A stretch of 64,000 nt of DNA, from positions 1 through 64,000 of the forward strand of contig RSEH01000014.1 in the NCBI GenBank assembly GCA_006503475.1, given 5' to 3'. Positions 55,680-64,000 of this stretch are shown here, one piece after another (the stretch's first letter is position 1; the number at the start of each line of letters is the position of its first letter). The position numbers and the translations under genes were made by a program. Origin of the DNA: Stentor roeselii. Its lineage: Eukaryota; Ciliophora; Heterotrichea; Heterotrichida; Stentoridae. The notes beneath the pieces are model-generated. The model was not told where the DNA came from. It did no database searches and saw nothing but the letters and a program-made list of their open reading frames with translations.

Positions 55680-56570
55680 ATGTCCCAGCCGATATTTTCA
55701 AAACATTTCCGCATAAAAGCTTACAAAACGCCGATTCTTCGAGAACTTATCATTTATTCCAGGAACTACTCAAGACCTAACCCGAGACATGTGGACAGCA
55801 TCGCGAGTGCCTTGAAGCAAATTCCAATGAAAGAACAAATTTCTTACAAGCACTTGACGCACATGTCAAATGACCTTGCCGACTACATCAACACCTCCAT
55901 TCAAGGCACTCCTAGTCCTAAGCGAAAGTCATTCAGTAAAAACGTGAGGGTTAAAAGAAACCCCAAGTTACACCCAAGCAAATCACGAGAATCTCTCAGT
56001 CCTCAAACTAGAAACATCGCCTTTTCCCTCAGTAAGCATAAAATGGAGGAAGAAGTCATTTTTCAACCTACTCTTGTTAAAGACCTTGAATTTTCAAAGG
56101 ACGAACAACATCGCATTACTTGTGACTGCACTATTCAAGAAGTTGAATTCAAAAAACTTGTTTCTGTTCATTTCGCGGAGTTTAAATTGTTTATCTCCTG
56201 CAAATTCGCTGCTAGTGACTTGCCGAGTTTGACTGAAAAGAAAATCACTGCGATTTTAAGTGTTGGGGAACTACCGAAATGCTTTCCGATGATTAAAGGA
56301 GGTTATTTTCAGATGGATTTTGTTGGATGCGCGATTTTTAAACCTTTGCAACAGGCGACTAGATTTTTTCATGCAAAGTTGAGGACTGGTAATGTTTTAG
56401 TGCATTGTGAGGATGGAAATCATAAGTCGGTTATACTGGTGATGGCGTATTTGTTGAAAGAAACGAGACTTACATTTAGAGCAGTCTCTGATTTGATGAG
56501 AGTTGCTCGGCCTTGGTACCGACTGTCTTTAGAAGAAGAGCTTTATTTGAGAAAATTCGATAAAAATTAA
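55680..56570 (+). CDS. Dual-specificity-phosphatase-like protein with altered catalytic loop
   Basis: 296 residues. A basic N-terminal half (about 1-140) precedes a DSP fold at about 155-296: IQEVEFKKLVSVHFAEFKLF, KITAILSVGELPKCF, then NVLVHCEDGNHKSVILVMAY. The loop reads HCEDGNHKS where active enzymes have HCxxGxxRS: Cys is kept but the phosphate-binding Arg is Lys, and the residue after Gly also differs. This change normally destroys activity, so it is probably a pseudophosphatase or a much weakened enzyme. It starts 27 nt from a divergent gene. Confidence 0.7.
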   Translation: MSQPIFSKHFRIKAYKTPILRELIIYSRNYSRPNPRHVDSIASALKQIPMKEQISYKHLTHMSNDLADYINTSIQGTPSPKRKSFSKNVRVKRNPKLHPSKSRESLSPQTRNIAFSLSKHKMEEEVIFQPTLVKDLEFSKDEQHRITCDCTIQEVEFKKLVSVHFAEFKLFISCKFAASDLPSLTEKKITAILSVGELPKCFPMIKGGYFQMDFVGCAIFKPLQQATRFFHAKLRTGNVLVHCEDGNHKSVILVMAYLLKETRLTFRAVSDLMRVARPWYRLSLEEELYLRKFDKN

Positions 56571-56736
56571 AAAGTCCGAAAAAGAAAGTGACTCATTTTA
56601 AGACAGTTTTATGAAAAGATTTAAAATCACTGAAAAAATCTGATTTTTATTAAATCTCTTCAATTCTCTCATTATTCCATCACTTCTCATTCAAAACTGC
56701 CTAAACATCTACCCCCTTTCTAAAAGCCATTAATAT
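56571..56736. other. Spacer
   Basis: 166 nt, A/T-rich, probably 3' UTR of the phosphatase-like gene and promoter of the lipid kinase gene. No element recognised. Confidence 0.4.
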
Positions 56737-57918
56737 ATGGACTTAGTCCAGAAAGTTCTTTTCCGATCTGAATCTTCATCAACCCTCGAACTGACCTTCA
56801 AACCTCCTTATTTATACTGGGTGGAGTCAAACAAGGTCAAATGTTACCATCAAGACTCAATTCTCTGCATGAAACTCGAATCATCAACTCTAAAAATCCT
56901 GACAATCAAGAAAAACCTTTTAAAGTCTCATGAGTTTGAATTAAAATCAGAAGCTGACCTGTTTATCGACAATTTAAAGTCAGTGATTTATCCAGTTTCT
57001 CGAAAATTCCTAATTCTCATCAATAAACAAAGTGGCCCTGGGAAGTCCCAAGAAGTTCTTGAACGAATTTTAATCCCGACATTGGCCCAAACGCCTTTTT
57101 CTTTCGGTTTCTGTGATGTTCAAAGTGACTTCTGGAGTAAAATCGACGATTCCTTAACAGATCTAGTTTTTTTAGCAGGTGATGGAACTGTGCATCGAGT
57201 TCTCAGTGAAATTTTTCTGAAGTTTCCGAAATTCCTTGAAAAAATCAACATCGGGGTCCTTCCGACTGGTTCTAGAAATTCCTTAGCTGTTGAACTGAGT
57301 GGAAAAGAACTGATGACTGGAGTTTTTAACATTGTTAGAGGCAGGACTATCAAAGGAGACTTGGTAAAAGTGAGACTTGATAATGAAAAAGTCCTTCTTT
57401 CAACTTGTGCAGTCCTCTGGGGACTTGGCGCTGATATTCCTAGAGAAGCTGATGAATTAAGAAACCTCGGACCTGCCAGGTTTCCTTTGGTGATCCTTAG
57501 AAAACTTGTACGGAAATGGAAACAACACCCTGCTAGTCTTACTTTTGAAGACCAGAATGGAAAAAAACAGGAAAAAAATAGCAGGTTCACTGGAATCTTC
57601 TTTGGAAATCATAGGTCTAGGAATATACTCAATGATGAAATACCTTTTCCTAATGCTTCTCTGCATAATGGACTTGTTGATGGATTACTTGTTGAAAATT
57701 GTGGAAAGTTTAGAAGTTTGCAACTTTTTTGGCAGTCGATGAACTCTGGAGCTCATGTTGAAAACCCTTATGCACAGTTTATTAGGTTTAAAACTGCGGA
57801 ACTTAAAACGGAAAAAAAGTCGAATGTTAGCATTGATGGAGAGATTTATTCGGCGTCGAGTATTGAACTTACTGTCTTGCCTGGAGCGGTGAAGTTCCTC
57901 GGCAGTCTTCAGCATTAA
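56737..57918 (+). CDS. Sphingosine / diacylglycerol-kinase-type lipid kinase
   Basis: 393 residues. A short N-terminal PH-like region (about 1-85) precedes a DAGK catalytic domain: ILINKQSGPGKS at about 92-103, AGDGTVHRVLSE at about 146-157 (GDG of the nucleotide site), then LPTGSRNSLAVEL (LPxGSGNxLA). The C-terminal domain has RFTGIFFGNHRSRN and NVSIDGE. This arrangement is that of sphingosine kinases, which make sphingosine-1-phosphate. A Ser after TG in GSRNS replaces the common Gly, which is tolerated in some members. Substrate choice cannot be told from sequence. It is followed by 57935-58816, 16 nt downstream on the same strand. Confidence 0.8.
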   Translation: MDLVQKVLFRSESSSTLELTFKPPYLYWVESNKVKCYHQDSILCMKLESSTLKILTIKKNLLKSHEFELKSEADLFIDNLKSVIYPVSRKFLILINKQSGPGKSQEVLERILIPTLAQTPFSFGFCDVQSDFWSKIDDSLTDLVFLAGDGTVHRVLSEIFLKFPKFLEKINIGVLPTGSRNSLAVELSGKELMTGVFNIVRGRTIKGDLVKVRLDNEKVLLSTCAVLWGLGADIPREADELRNLGPARFPLVILRKLVRKWKQHPASLTFEDQNGKKQEKNSRFTGIFFGNHRSRNILNDEIPFPNASLHNGLVDGLLVENCGKFRSLQLFWQSMNSGAHVENPYAQFIRFKTAELKTEKKSNVSIDGEIYSASSIELTVLPGAVKFLGSLQH

Positions 57919-57934
57919 TAATAAAACTAATTCA

Positions 57935-58816
57935 ATGCACAGTCCATCAGAGGAAAACTTAAACTCCAAAGACAGCATGCCAGAGATTCCAATCCCATCA
58001 ATCAACATAATCCAACAATCAGACCTTTCAGGTAACCAGTTGTCAACAAAGGCTCCATCCCCAGGTTGGTTATCTGCTTTATGCAATTGTTTCCGAGCAG
58101 TGAATTCGAGTTACTCAAACTACAAAGACCATCCACTTCTAGACGCTCAGTCACTGATGCACAAAGGAAAGAACACCCTTGTGTTAGACCTTGACGAGAC
58201 TTTGATTCACAGTAGTTTTACTGAAGTGGAAGCTGACATTTTGCTCAATATTGAAGTAAATAACCAAAAATTCAAGGTTTTTGTGTTGAAAAGACCTGGA
58301 GTTGAGGAATTTTTGGAAAAATGCTATGAACTCTTTGAAGTCGTTGTTTTTACTGCTAGTCTTTCTAGTTATGCGGACCCGTTACTTGACTTGCTTGATC
58401 CTAAGAAAAAGATTAGTTTTCGATTGTTTAGAGAAAGCTGCAGCTTTAATAACGGGTTTTATGTTAAGGATTTGACTAGACTTGGAAGGGATTTGAAAAA
58501 TGTGGTTATTGTTGATGTAAGAAAAAATTAGAATTCACCTACTTCTTATATGTTTCAGCCAGAAAATGCTGTACCAATCAGAACCTGGCTAAACGACCGT
58601 AACGACCGAGACTTAGACGACTTATGGCAGATCCTAAAAGAAATCTCAGAAGTCAACAACATCCCAAAAGTCCTAAACGAAATCAAAACAAGAAGCAAAG
58701 ACCTAAACATCCAAACCCTTCGAGAAGTAATAGCAGAAAGAAGCCTAAAACGTGGAAATTTCAACTCTCCTGTTCATGCCTCAGCTTCAAAATTCGACTT
58801 TGATATGAATAATTAA
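57935..58816 (+). CDS. FCP1-like (CTD small phosphatase type) protein phosphatase
   Basis: Exons 57935-58516 and 58532-58816 give 288 residues. The catalytic DxDxT motif is in LVLDLDETLIHSS (about 84-92), followed by RPGVEEFLEKCYELFEVVVF, then FNNGFYVKDLTRLGRDLKNV. The intron splits the conserved block VVIVDNSPTSYMFQPENAVP, which appears exactly when it is removed. The C-terminal NDRNDRDLDDLWQILKEI follows family pattern. Such enzymes dephosphorylate Ser in RNA polymerase II CTD or SMAD-type substrates. The first about 70 residues are disordered. Confidence 0.87.
58517..58531 (+). other. 15-nt intron in the FCP1-like gene
   Basis: GTAAGAAAAAATTAG. Its removal restores the conserved VDNSPxxxxxQPEN block, the best proof of splicing in the window. 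A at position 10. Confidence 0.93.
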
Positions 58817-58837
58817 TTTTGGTAGAAGGATTAAAAA

Positions 58838-61696
58838 CTATACCCAAAGCTCTACAGGAGCAAGTCCTTCTTTAGAGAGAGGCGACGGTTTTAAATTTTC
58901 CTTTTCTAAAAACTTCATCGGGAACTCAACAATAAAACCAGAAATTTCATTTAAAGATGAAAATTCGCTTGGGTCTATTTTGTTGCCTTTTTTGTTTAGC
59001 TCGTCAAAAGAATCGAAAGTATCGTCGGGGTAACATTTGAAGACTTTACGATAGGTCTCTGTGTTCTTTTTTGCTCGAGATTTTAAGTTATTGAGGAATG
59101 ATTTATCTAGAGGGTCGTCTAAGTCACCGAAGTTGTTACCTAGGATTTCTTTGAAGATTTCTTTACGTAGGGTGAAGGCGAATAGGCCTTTATTGAAGTG
59201 GTTTCCATTTAGTTTTGATTCGACTGTTGATTTGTCTTTTATGCAGCAAGCGATTTCTGAGTCATGGTCACCAGCCATACTTCTATCATTAATATTCGCA
59301 CTTCCCATAATAGCAATATCATCATCAACAATCATAAGTTTACTATGAATATAAACAATTTCCGTGACAGGTTTTCCATCAATTCTTCCATGTGTTCTAA
59401 GTCCATAGAAGCTAATATAATCTTCAGGTTTCGGCATGACTTTCGCAAGCTGCTTAAAAATAGAATCATTCCCTTTAAAAATAGTCATATATTCCCAATA
59501 AAGCTGAATTTTAAGCACAGGTGCAGTAGTCTCCGTGACTTCCCCTTCAAAAGCAGGTAGTAAAGGCATACAAACAATAACTCTAAAACTCGGATTTTCC
59601 CTTTTATTCTCCAAGTCCTCATCATAAGCTTTTTTAATTCTATCAACCAAAGCTTGTGCAATTCCATTTTTCACTTCAGGTCCAGCAGTAGAAGAAATAA
59701 AAAACTGATTTTCAATATAAACAAAATGCTTACTTTCACTAATAAGTTTCAAGTAAGTCTGAAGAATCGAGTCTTCCTTCGCAAGCCATCCATAAGACCA
59801 CTGTCCAACACTTCTCAAAATCTGACATTGCGAGGTCGAATCAACAACAAACCTTTCCTCAGCAAGAAAATCTTGAAAAATTTCTCGACTTTCTCCAATT
59901 TCCTCAACATCAGGTGCTGAAGGTGAAACAACATCCGCATTATTTTGATTGACAGACATCGAGTAGTCAATTCTCTGACTAAGTACTTTTTTGTTAGTCC
60001 TTCTAAAGTTAGCCGAGTCACGACTTGCCCAGTTGACAAGGTCCATGAAGTGAAGACTGACATCTTGAGCAGAAGGTCCTTCAAGTCGAAGTGCGATGTC
60101 GTGCCAAGGCATTCTTGGTTTTTTTCTATCAAGTTGATTTTCTTCATGTTTTTTCATGTCGATCACTTCGCAGATCCGAGGGTTTGAAAAGTCAGGACCA
60201 GGGAAAAAAGTGATTTTTTCGTCATCGTCTACAAGTTTATGCTCATGGGTGTCGAAGCGGCCGTAGCATAAGTCAATTCCGCCGAGATACGCAATTCTGT
60301 CATCAATCACGCAGATTTTCTCATGATGGGCCCAGAGCAGCTTGGCGCCAGCGATGCCTCGTTCAGGGTGTCTAAGAATTCGAACGTTTTTATTGAGAAT
60401 CTTGTCTTCTGTTATTTCTGACTCGGTTAAAGCAGAGCCGAGGTCTAATGGAGTAGGTTCTCGATACATATGAATGTAAATCTCGATTTTCTTATTTTTT
60501 TTCACAAGTGTTCTTAACACTTCAATGATTTTACTATCTTCGTTGCCTTGCTTTGGACGCTTTAGGTATAAATGAGGACAAAACCACCAGTCGCTTATGA
60601 GGACTCGATGATTGGCATTGATTAAGTCGTTGTAAATGTCTTCAAAGTAAAAACAGCCATCAACGTACCATTTTGCTTTGTTATTTTCTTGAATGTTGAA
60701 AGTAGAGTTTATTGTTCTTAGACTTGGTTGAGATTTATGCAAGACTTGGTAATTCAAAAAAGCTGAATCGATCTCTTTTCGCCATTGTTCCTTCTTTTTT
60801 ATGGAACCAGTGTGAAAAAAGAAGTCTTCTACTTTTGTTCGAATGATGATCACATCTGGATAACCTGTGTCTCTTTCATCACAGAAAAAAAGAGGGTTGT
60901 GCTGAAAGTAAATCATTTTTTGAACTTCAAGATTTTCAAAAGAACTGGTGTATCCGATTCCATCTTTCGTGATAAACATCCATCGTTTTTGCAGTCTTCT
61001 GAAGTACTTGCAAATATAAAAAAACTGCTGATTTATCGCTCTTGTCCCTCCTGTTCTCTTATAAACATAACCTTCTTTAAGTTTTTCATTTGATCTGCCC
61101 ATCTCAGCGTTTTGGCCGAATTCGATGAATTGATGAACGACTCCGATACATTTTGAAATGGCTTCTAAGGACTTTGCAAGTTCTTTTGTCATGGAATTTG
61201 CTTTGTTCACGTCGAATCTTTTGCAGTACTTTGAGTAATTTTTATCTTTAATATAACTCTGCTTTTTGAAGTGTTCTTTAAGAAGATTTGAGTATTCTCT
61301 GAGGTTTAGAAGACGATTGATGAACTCTAAACAGACTTCTTCTATTGCTGTTTCTTGTAAGTCGCCTGAATCTACTAGGCCGTGGTTTTTCAGGTTTTTT
61401 TTACGTAATCTATGAAATTTTATCATCTTGGTTAAGCGATCATGGTAGTAATCAATCCAGTTTCTTTCTAAGGGAGTCGATGATTTGGATATTCCTGACT
61501 TGAGACAGTCGAGGAAAAATAAAGAGTTCGGGTCTGTCACTTTTTTATGAAAAGTGTCGAGTTTGAAGGAGAATCTAAGGATTTCTTCTTTTGTTTTTGT
61601 GATGGTCCAACGCCAGATTTTACCTCTTTCGTTAATCTCGATTCTCATAGAATGAGTTATATCATCTGGAGAACGTATCTGTGGTTCTAAAGACAT
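58838..61696 (-). CDS. Phospholipase D with PH domain
   Basis: 952 residues. The two catalytic HxKxxxxD motifs are intact: HHEKICVIDDRIAYLGGIDL (about 463-482) and IHSKLMIVDDDIAIMGSANI (about 788-807). A PH-like domain lies at about 206-330 (EGYVYKRTGGTR, RWMFITKDGIGYTS, FFHTGSIKKKEQWRKEIDSA), and an upstream region may be a degenerate PX fold. The layout is that of eukaryotic PX-PH PLDs, which cleave phosphatidylcholine to phosphatidic acid at membranes. No introns are evident despite its size. It converges with the FCP1-like gene, 21 nt apart. Confidence 0.88.
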   Translation of the reverse strand: MSLEPQIRSPDDITHSMRIEINERGKIWRWTITKTKEEILRFSFKLDTFHKKVTDPNSLFFLDCLKSGISKSSTPLERNWIDYYHDRLTKMIKFHRLRKKNLKNHGLVDSGDLQETAIEEVCLEFINRLLNLREYSNLLKEHFKKQSYIKDKNYSKYCKRFDVNKANSMTKELAKSLEAISKCIGVVHQFIEFGQNAEMGRSNEKLKEGYVYKRTGGTRAINQQFFYICKYFRRLQKRWMFITKDGIGYTSSFENLEVQKMIYFQHNPLFFCDERDTGYPDVIIIRTKVEDFFFHTGSIKKKEQWRKEIDSAFLNYQVLHKSQPSLRTINSTFNIQENNKAKWYVDGCFYFEDIYNDLINANHRVLISDWWFCPHLYLKRPKQGNEDSKIIEVLRTLVKKNKKIEIYIHMYREPTPLDLGSALTESEITEDKILNKNVRILRHPERGIAGAKLLWAHHEKICVIDDRIAYLGGIDLCYGRFDTHEHKLVDDDEKITFFPGPDFSNPRICEVIDMKKHEENQLDRKKPRMPWHDIALRLEGPSAQDVSLHFMDLVNWASRDSANFRRTNKKVLSQRIDYSMSVNQNNADVVSPSAPDVEEIGESREIFQDFLAEERFVVDSTSQCQILRSVGQWSYGWLAKEDSILQTYLKLISESKHFVYIENQFFISSTAGPEVKNGIAQALVDRIKKAYDEDLENKRENPSFRVIVCMPLLPAFEGEVTETTAPVLKIQLYWEYMTIFKGNDSIFKQLAKVMPKPEDYISFYGLRTHGRIDGKPVTEIVYIHSKLMIVDDDIAIMGSANINDRSMAGDHDSEIACCIKDKSTVESKLNGNHFNKGLFAFTLRKEIFKEILGNNFGDLDDPLDKSFLNNLKSRAKKNTETYRKVFKCYPDDTFDSFDELNKKGNKIDPSEFSSLNEISGFIVEFPMKFLEKENLKPSPLSKEGLAPVELWV

Positions 61697-61844
61697 TTAT
61701 AAACCCAATCATTTTACTATTACTGTTTTACATACCTTTTAGGAATAAATCTTTGAACATCTACAACTTTTAGTTTTCTTTTATTCATTTTCAGCCTATA
61801 AAAATTTCAGGAAAACAAGAACTTTAAACATTCATAATTAATTC

Positions 61845-62492
61845 ATGTCAAGTTCGACCTTTGCAGATAGGTTCAAAGGAAAGTCCTCAACTTTGACCCA
61901 CACAGCACTTTTTTCAATAAACCCAGAACTGGCAGTGACCAGGCCACAAGAATCTCAAATCCATGCATCAAGTTCAGAATCTCCAAAAACCATAACAAAA
62001 TCAGCACCTCCCCATTTAGAAGAATGCCTAGTATTACCTTCAATTCACTTATCGAAAACTCCAAAACACAACATCTCCGGCGCTGGGAAAGTTTTTCTAT
62101 TCGGAACTGACGATCAAAGCAATGAAGGAAAAAAAACTCCAGTCTTGAAGACTCGAGTCTCAAATAGTCCGACGAGTCCTCTGAACAGGTCTTTAAACCG
62201 AGGGCAGTTCAAGCCTTATGGTTTTAAAGACTACATCAAAATAAAACCGACGAAATACTTTAAACTAGGAGGATTAGGGCCGAATATTGGAGGTGACGAG
62301 TGGCTGAAGAAGAAATATTTCAAAGAAAAACAATTGAAGTATGGAGAAGAAGTCGTGAAAAATATTAAGGAACAAAAAGATGTTTTAGATGATGACAGTT
62401 ATGATCTTCAGAAATTTCGGGGAAGTCAGAGATTTGAATCTCCTTGGAAGGGAAAAGTGAAAAAAAAAGTTTCTAGTAAATTTAATCGTTAA
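61845..62492 (+). CDS. Unknown Lys/Ser-rich protein
   Basis: 215 residues, disordered over most of its length (Ser/Pro/Thr-rich first 120), then a more ordered GQFKPYGFKDYIKIKPTKYF and GGLGPNIGGDEWLKKKYFKE, and a Lys-rich tail. No known domain or membrane segment. The patterned second half suggests a conserved interaction motif. It converges with the partial gene at 62532, 39 nt apart. Confidence 0.55.
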   Translation: MSSSTFADRFKGKSSTLTHTALFSINPELAVTRPQESQIHASSSESPKTITKSAPPHLEECLVLPSIHLSKTPKHNISGAGKVFLFGTDDQSNEGKKTPVLKTRVSNSPTSPLNRSLNRGQFKPYGFKDYIKIKPTKYFKLGGLGPNIGGDEWLKKKYFKEKQLKYGEEVVKNIKEQKDVLDDDSYDLQKFRGSQRFESPWKGKVKKKVSSKFNR

Positions 62493-62531
62493 TTTCAGTA
62501 AATTTTTTAAGGTTTGAGAAGGGTTATAGAG

Positions 62532-64000
62532 TTAGGAAAATAATAAATAGACTTTAGATAGTTTTTCATCTAGTTCTTTTGAGGAATTGATTTGGATTAA
62601 TTTGGTGTAGTGGATGGATGAGAGTAGTTTTTTTGTTGAAGGATGGGATTTTGGAGAAAGGCTGAAAATCAGTAAGTTGATTTTTAGATCTTTAAAAATT
62701 GTATCAATACTTTTCAAGGATTTTTCTAATAAGTAGCTTTTACCTGAGGTGATTAAAATAATGAGTCTGTTGAAAGTTTTCATTGTTTCTTGATTGAAGA
62801 GCCAATTACTTACATCATCATTCTGAAGAAAACTGAATTTTTTAGCAGCTTTTAACAAAGCTTTAGACAGATTGGCTCTTTTATCGGTAAAACCAGGATT
62901 TTTCAAGCATCTTGAAATAACCTGTCTGTAATTTTTCAGGGAAATCAGAGGACAGACTTGGTAAAGGTCCTTCCCGAACCAACAAAATGAAAAAAAGTCT
63001 CGTTTTGCAAGTTTTTTAAGTATTTTTTTAGCTTTTTTCAATAAAACCTGCTCAAATTCCGGTTCTAAACCTGTTTCAACCATGAAAAGCACTTGATTTA
63101 CTGAATTTTTAGAGGAAATAAAAAATTTGGAATCTTTCTTATAAATTCCTTGCAACTCATGAAGACACCATTTTCTGATAGCCGGGTTGAAAAATTTATT
63201 GGCAGTCAAGCACTGAAAGAAACTTTTAAATGCAGATTCAGTTTTTTCGAGGTTAACCAAAAACAACCCACATAAAAAGTTTCTTGAATCATTTGAACAT
63301 TCATCTTTAATCCTCATAAACAAGTCTTCAGCATCTGAAACCCTTCCAAGCTTGACCGACACGAGACATTTAATGACCAGGCTCTCCTGGTCGTTCATCT
63401 CTTTCAATAAAAGCAAAACTTCATTTAAACTTTTCGACCTGCCTTGATAAAACAAATCAATTAACACCTGTCCAAGTAACACCCTGTCAAATCCTTCTCC
63501 CTTAGCAAGTTTCATAGAAAGTTTAAAAGACTTCATTAAAATTTTAGCAGCTTCAAAAGAAAAGCCATTAAAATGCAAAACATTGGCAAGAGAGGAGAAA
63601 CATTCGATGACCAGTGCCCAGTCATTGAAATTTTTAACTGAAGTTAAGATATTCAAGTGATCAAAAAGACTTTGAGGGTATTCTGAGCGTTTTTTTAAAT
63701 GAAGTAGTTTTTTTATGTTCGTTTTTAGGATTTGTAGATGAATCAAAGATAAATGTGATTGAACTACTGTTAGAGTTGATGATTGTAACTCAATTGAAAG
63801 ATAAGAAAGTGAAGAATTTGGATGAGCGAGCATTTGGATGTTGTTTGAAAATGATGAGAAAATTTGATCGAATACATTGTAAGTGAAATAAAGAGTGAAA
63901 AAATAGGCTAAAACCACGAAAAATAATATAAGACTATAAGAAAGTTTCACTGCGTTGTTACTTGAGTTTGAATAGCTTTTGATTGAATCGGTCTTGTAAC
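62532..64000 (-). CDS. Membrane-anchored protein with helical-repeat region, 5' end beyond the window
   Basis: The frame runs to base 64000 with no stop, so the gene continues past the right edge (the GTG at 63948 is not its start). At least 488 codons are present. Near the visible N-terminal end is a transmembrane helix (SLILFFVVLAYFFTLYFTY); the remainder is helical, with pairs of helices such as AKILMKSFKLSMKLAKGEGF and SLVIKCLVSVKLGRVSDAED, resembling a TPR-like solenoid though without the exact consensus. The last 70 residues include an alpha/beta segment (INLLIFSLSPKSHPSTKKLL). Function unknown. Confidence 0.6.
   Translation of the reverse strand, partial: YKTDSIKSYSNSSNNAVKLSYSLILFFVVLAYFFTLYFTYNVFDQIFSSFSNNIQMLAHPNSSLSYLSIELQSSTLTVVQSHLSLIHLQILKTNIKKLLHLKKRSEYPQSLFDHLNILTSVKNFNDWALVIECFSSLANVLHFNGFSFEAAKILMKSFKLSMKLAKGEGFDRVLLGQVLIDLFYQGRSKSLNEVLLLLKEMNDQESLVIKCLVSVKLGRVSDAEDLFMRIKDECSNDSRNFLCGLFLVNLEKTESAFKSFFQCLTANKFFNPAIRKWCLHELQGIYKKDSKFFISSKNSVNQVLFMVETGLEPEFEQVLLKKAKKILKKLAKRDFFSFCWFGKDLYQVCPLISLKNYRQVISRCLKNPGFTDKRANLSKALLKAAKKFSFLQNDDVSNWLFNQETMKTFNRLIILITSGKSYLLEKSLKSIDTIFKDLKINLLIFSLSPKSHPSTKKLLSSIHYTKLIQINSSKELDEKLSKVYLLFS

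Noticed and set aside
1-64000. tRNA, rRNA, CRISPR, transposase or virus-like sequences
   Set aside because: I looked in all gaps for tRNA B-box words, cloverleaf patterns, transposase or capsid/polymerase motifs and saw none that I could support.

Overview
The window looks like macronuclear DNA of a heterotrich ciliate, most likely Stentor. Five genes are interrupted by introns of exactly 15 nt (GT...TAG), the size typical of Stentor. TAA, TAG and TGA all end real genes, so the code is standard; this argues against Tetrahymena or Paramecium (TAA/TAG = Gln) and Blepharisma (TGA = Trp). The gene content also fits a ciliate: a tubulin-tyrosine-ligase-like enzyme, MORN proteins, CDPK-like proteins, giant channels and a cyclic-nucleotide-type K+ channel. 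The species is inferred, not proven.

Left part (1 to about 26.6 kb): AT-rich and loosely packed. It opens with the start of a P-loop gene on the minus strand, then a serine protease, then a stretch of host gene relics (WD40, lipocalin-like, Lys/Ser-rich, cGMP-kinase-type cyclic-nucleotide-binding domain). Next is a duplicated two-gene cassette, all on the minus strand. Each unit is a CDPK-like protein whose kinase domain looks dead but whose EF-hands are mostly intact, plus a giant TRP-like cation channel of about 1600 residues (unit A 6952-13712, unit B 15503-23173). Between the units lie fragments of a further, decayed copy. An otubain-like protease follows unit B; pieces of its 3' end recur at 14.5 kb and, inverted, at 26.5 kb.

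Right part (about 25.3 to 64 kb): dense genes on both strands, often separated by 0-30 nt. In order: FHA protein, K+ channel, a 14-blade RCC1 protein fused to an IQGAP-type GAP domain, lipocalin-like secreted protein, Cys-rich protein, LYR protein, coiled-coil protein, several unknowns, a twin-CX9C protein, a TTLL glutamylase, RING-MORN, GALK2-like kinase, two tyrosine-phosphatase proteins with oligoribonuclease-like tails, MORN, a peroxisomal-type SDR, GSK3, flagellar-type CFKP-repeat protein, a phosphatase with an altered loop, a sphingosine-kinase-like enzyme, an FCP1-like phosphatase, phospholipase D and a membrane protein running off the right edge.

The main themes are calcium and membrane signalling (channels, EF-hand pseudokinases, PLD, lipid kinase), a striking number of apparent pseudoenzymes (two kinases, two phosphatases, two nuclease-like domains), and extreme compaction in the right part.
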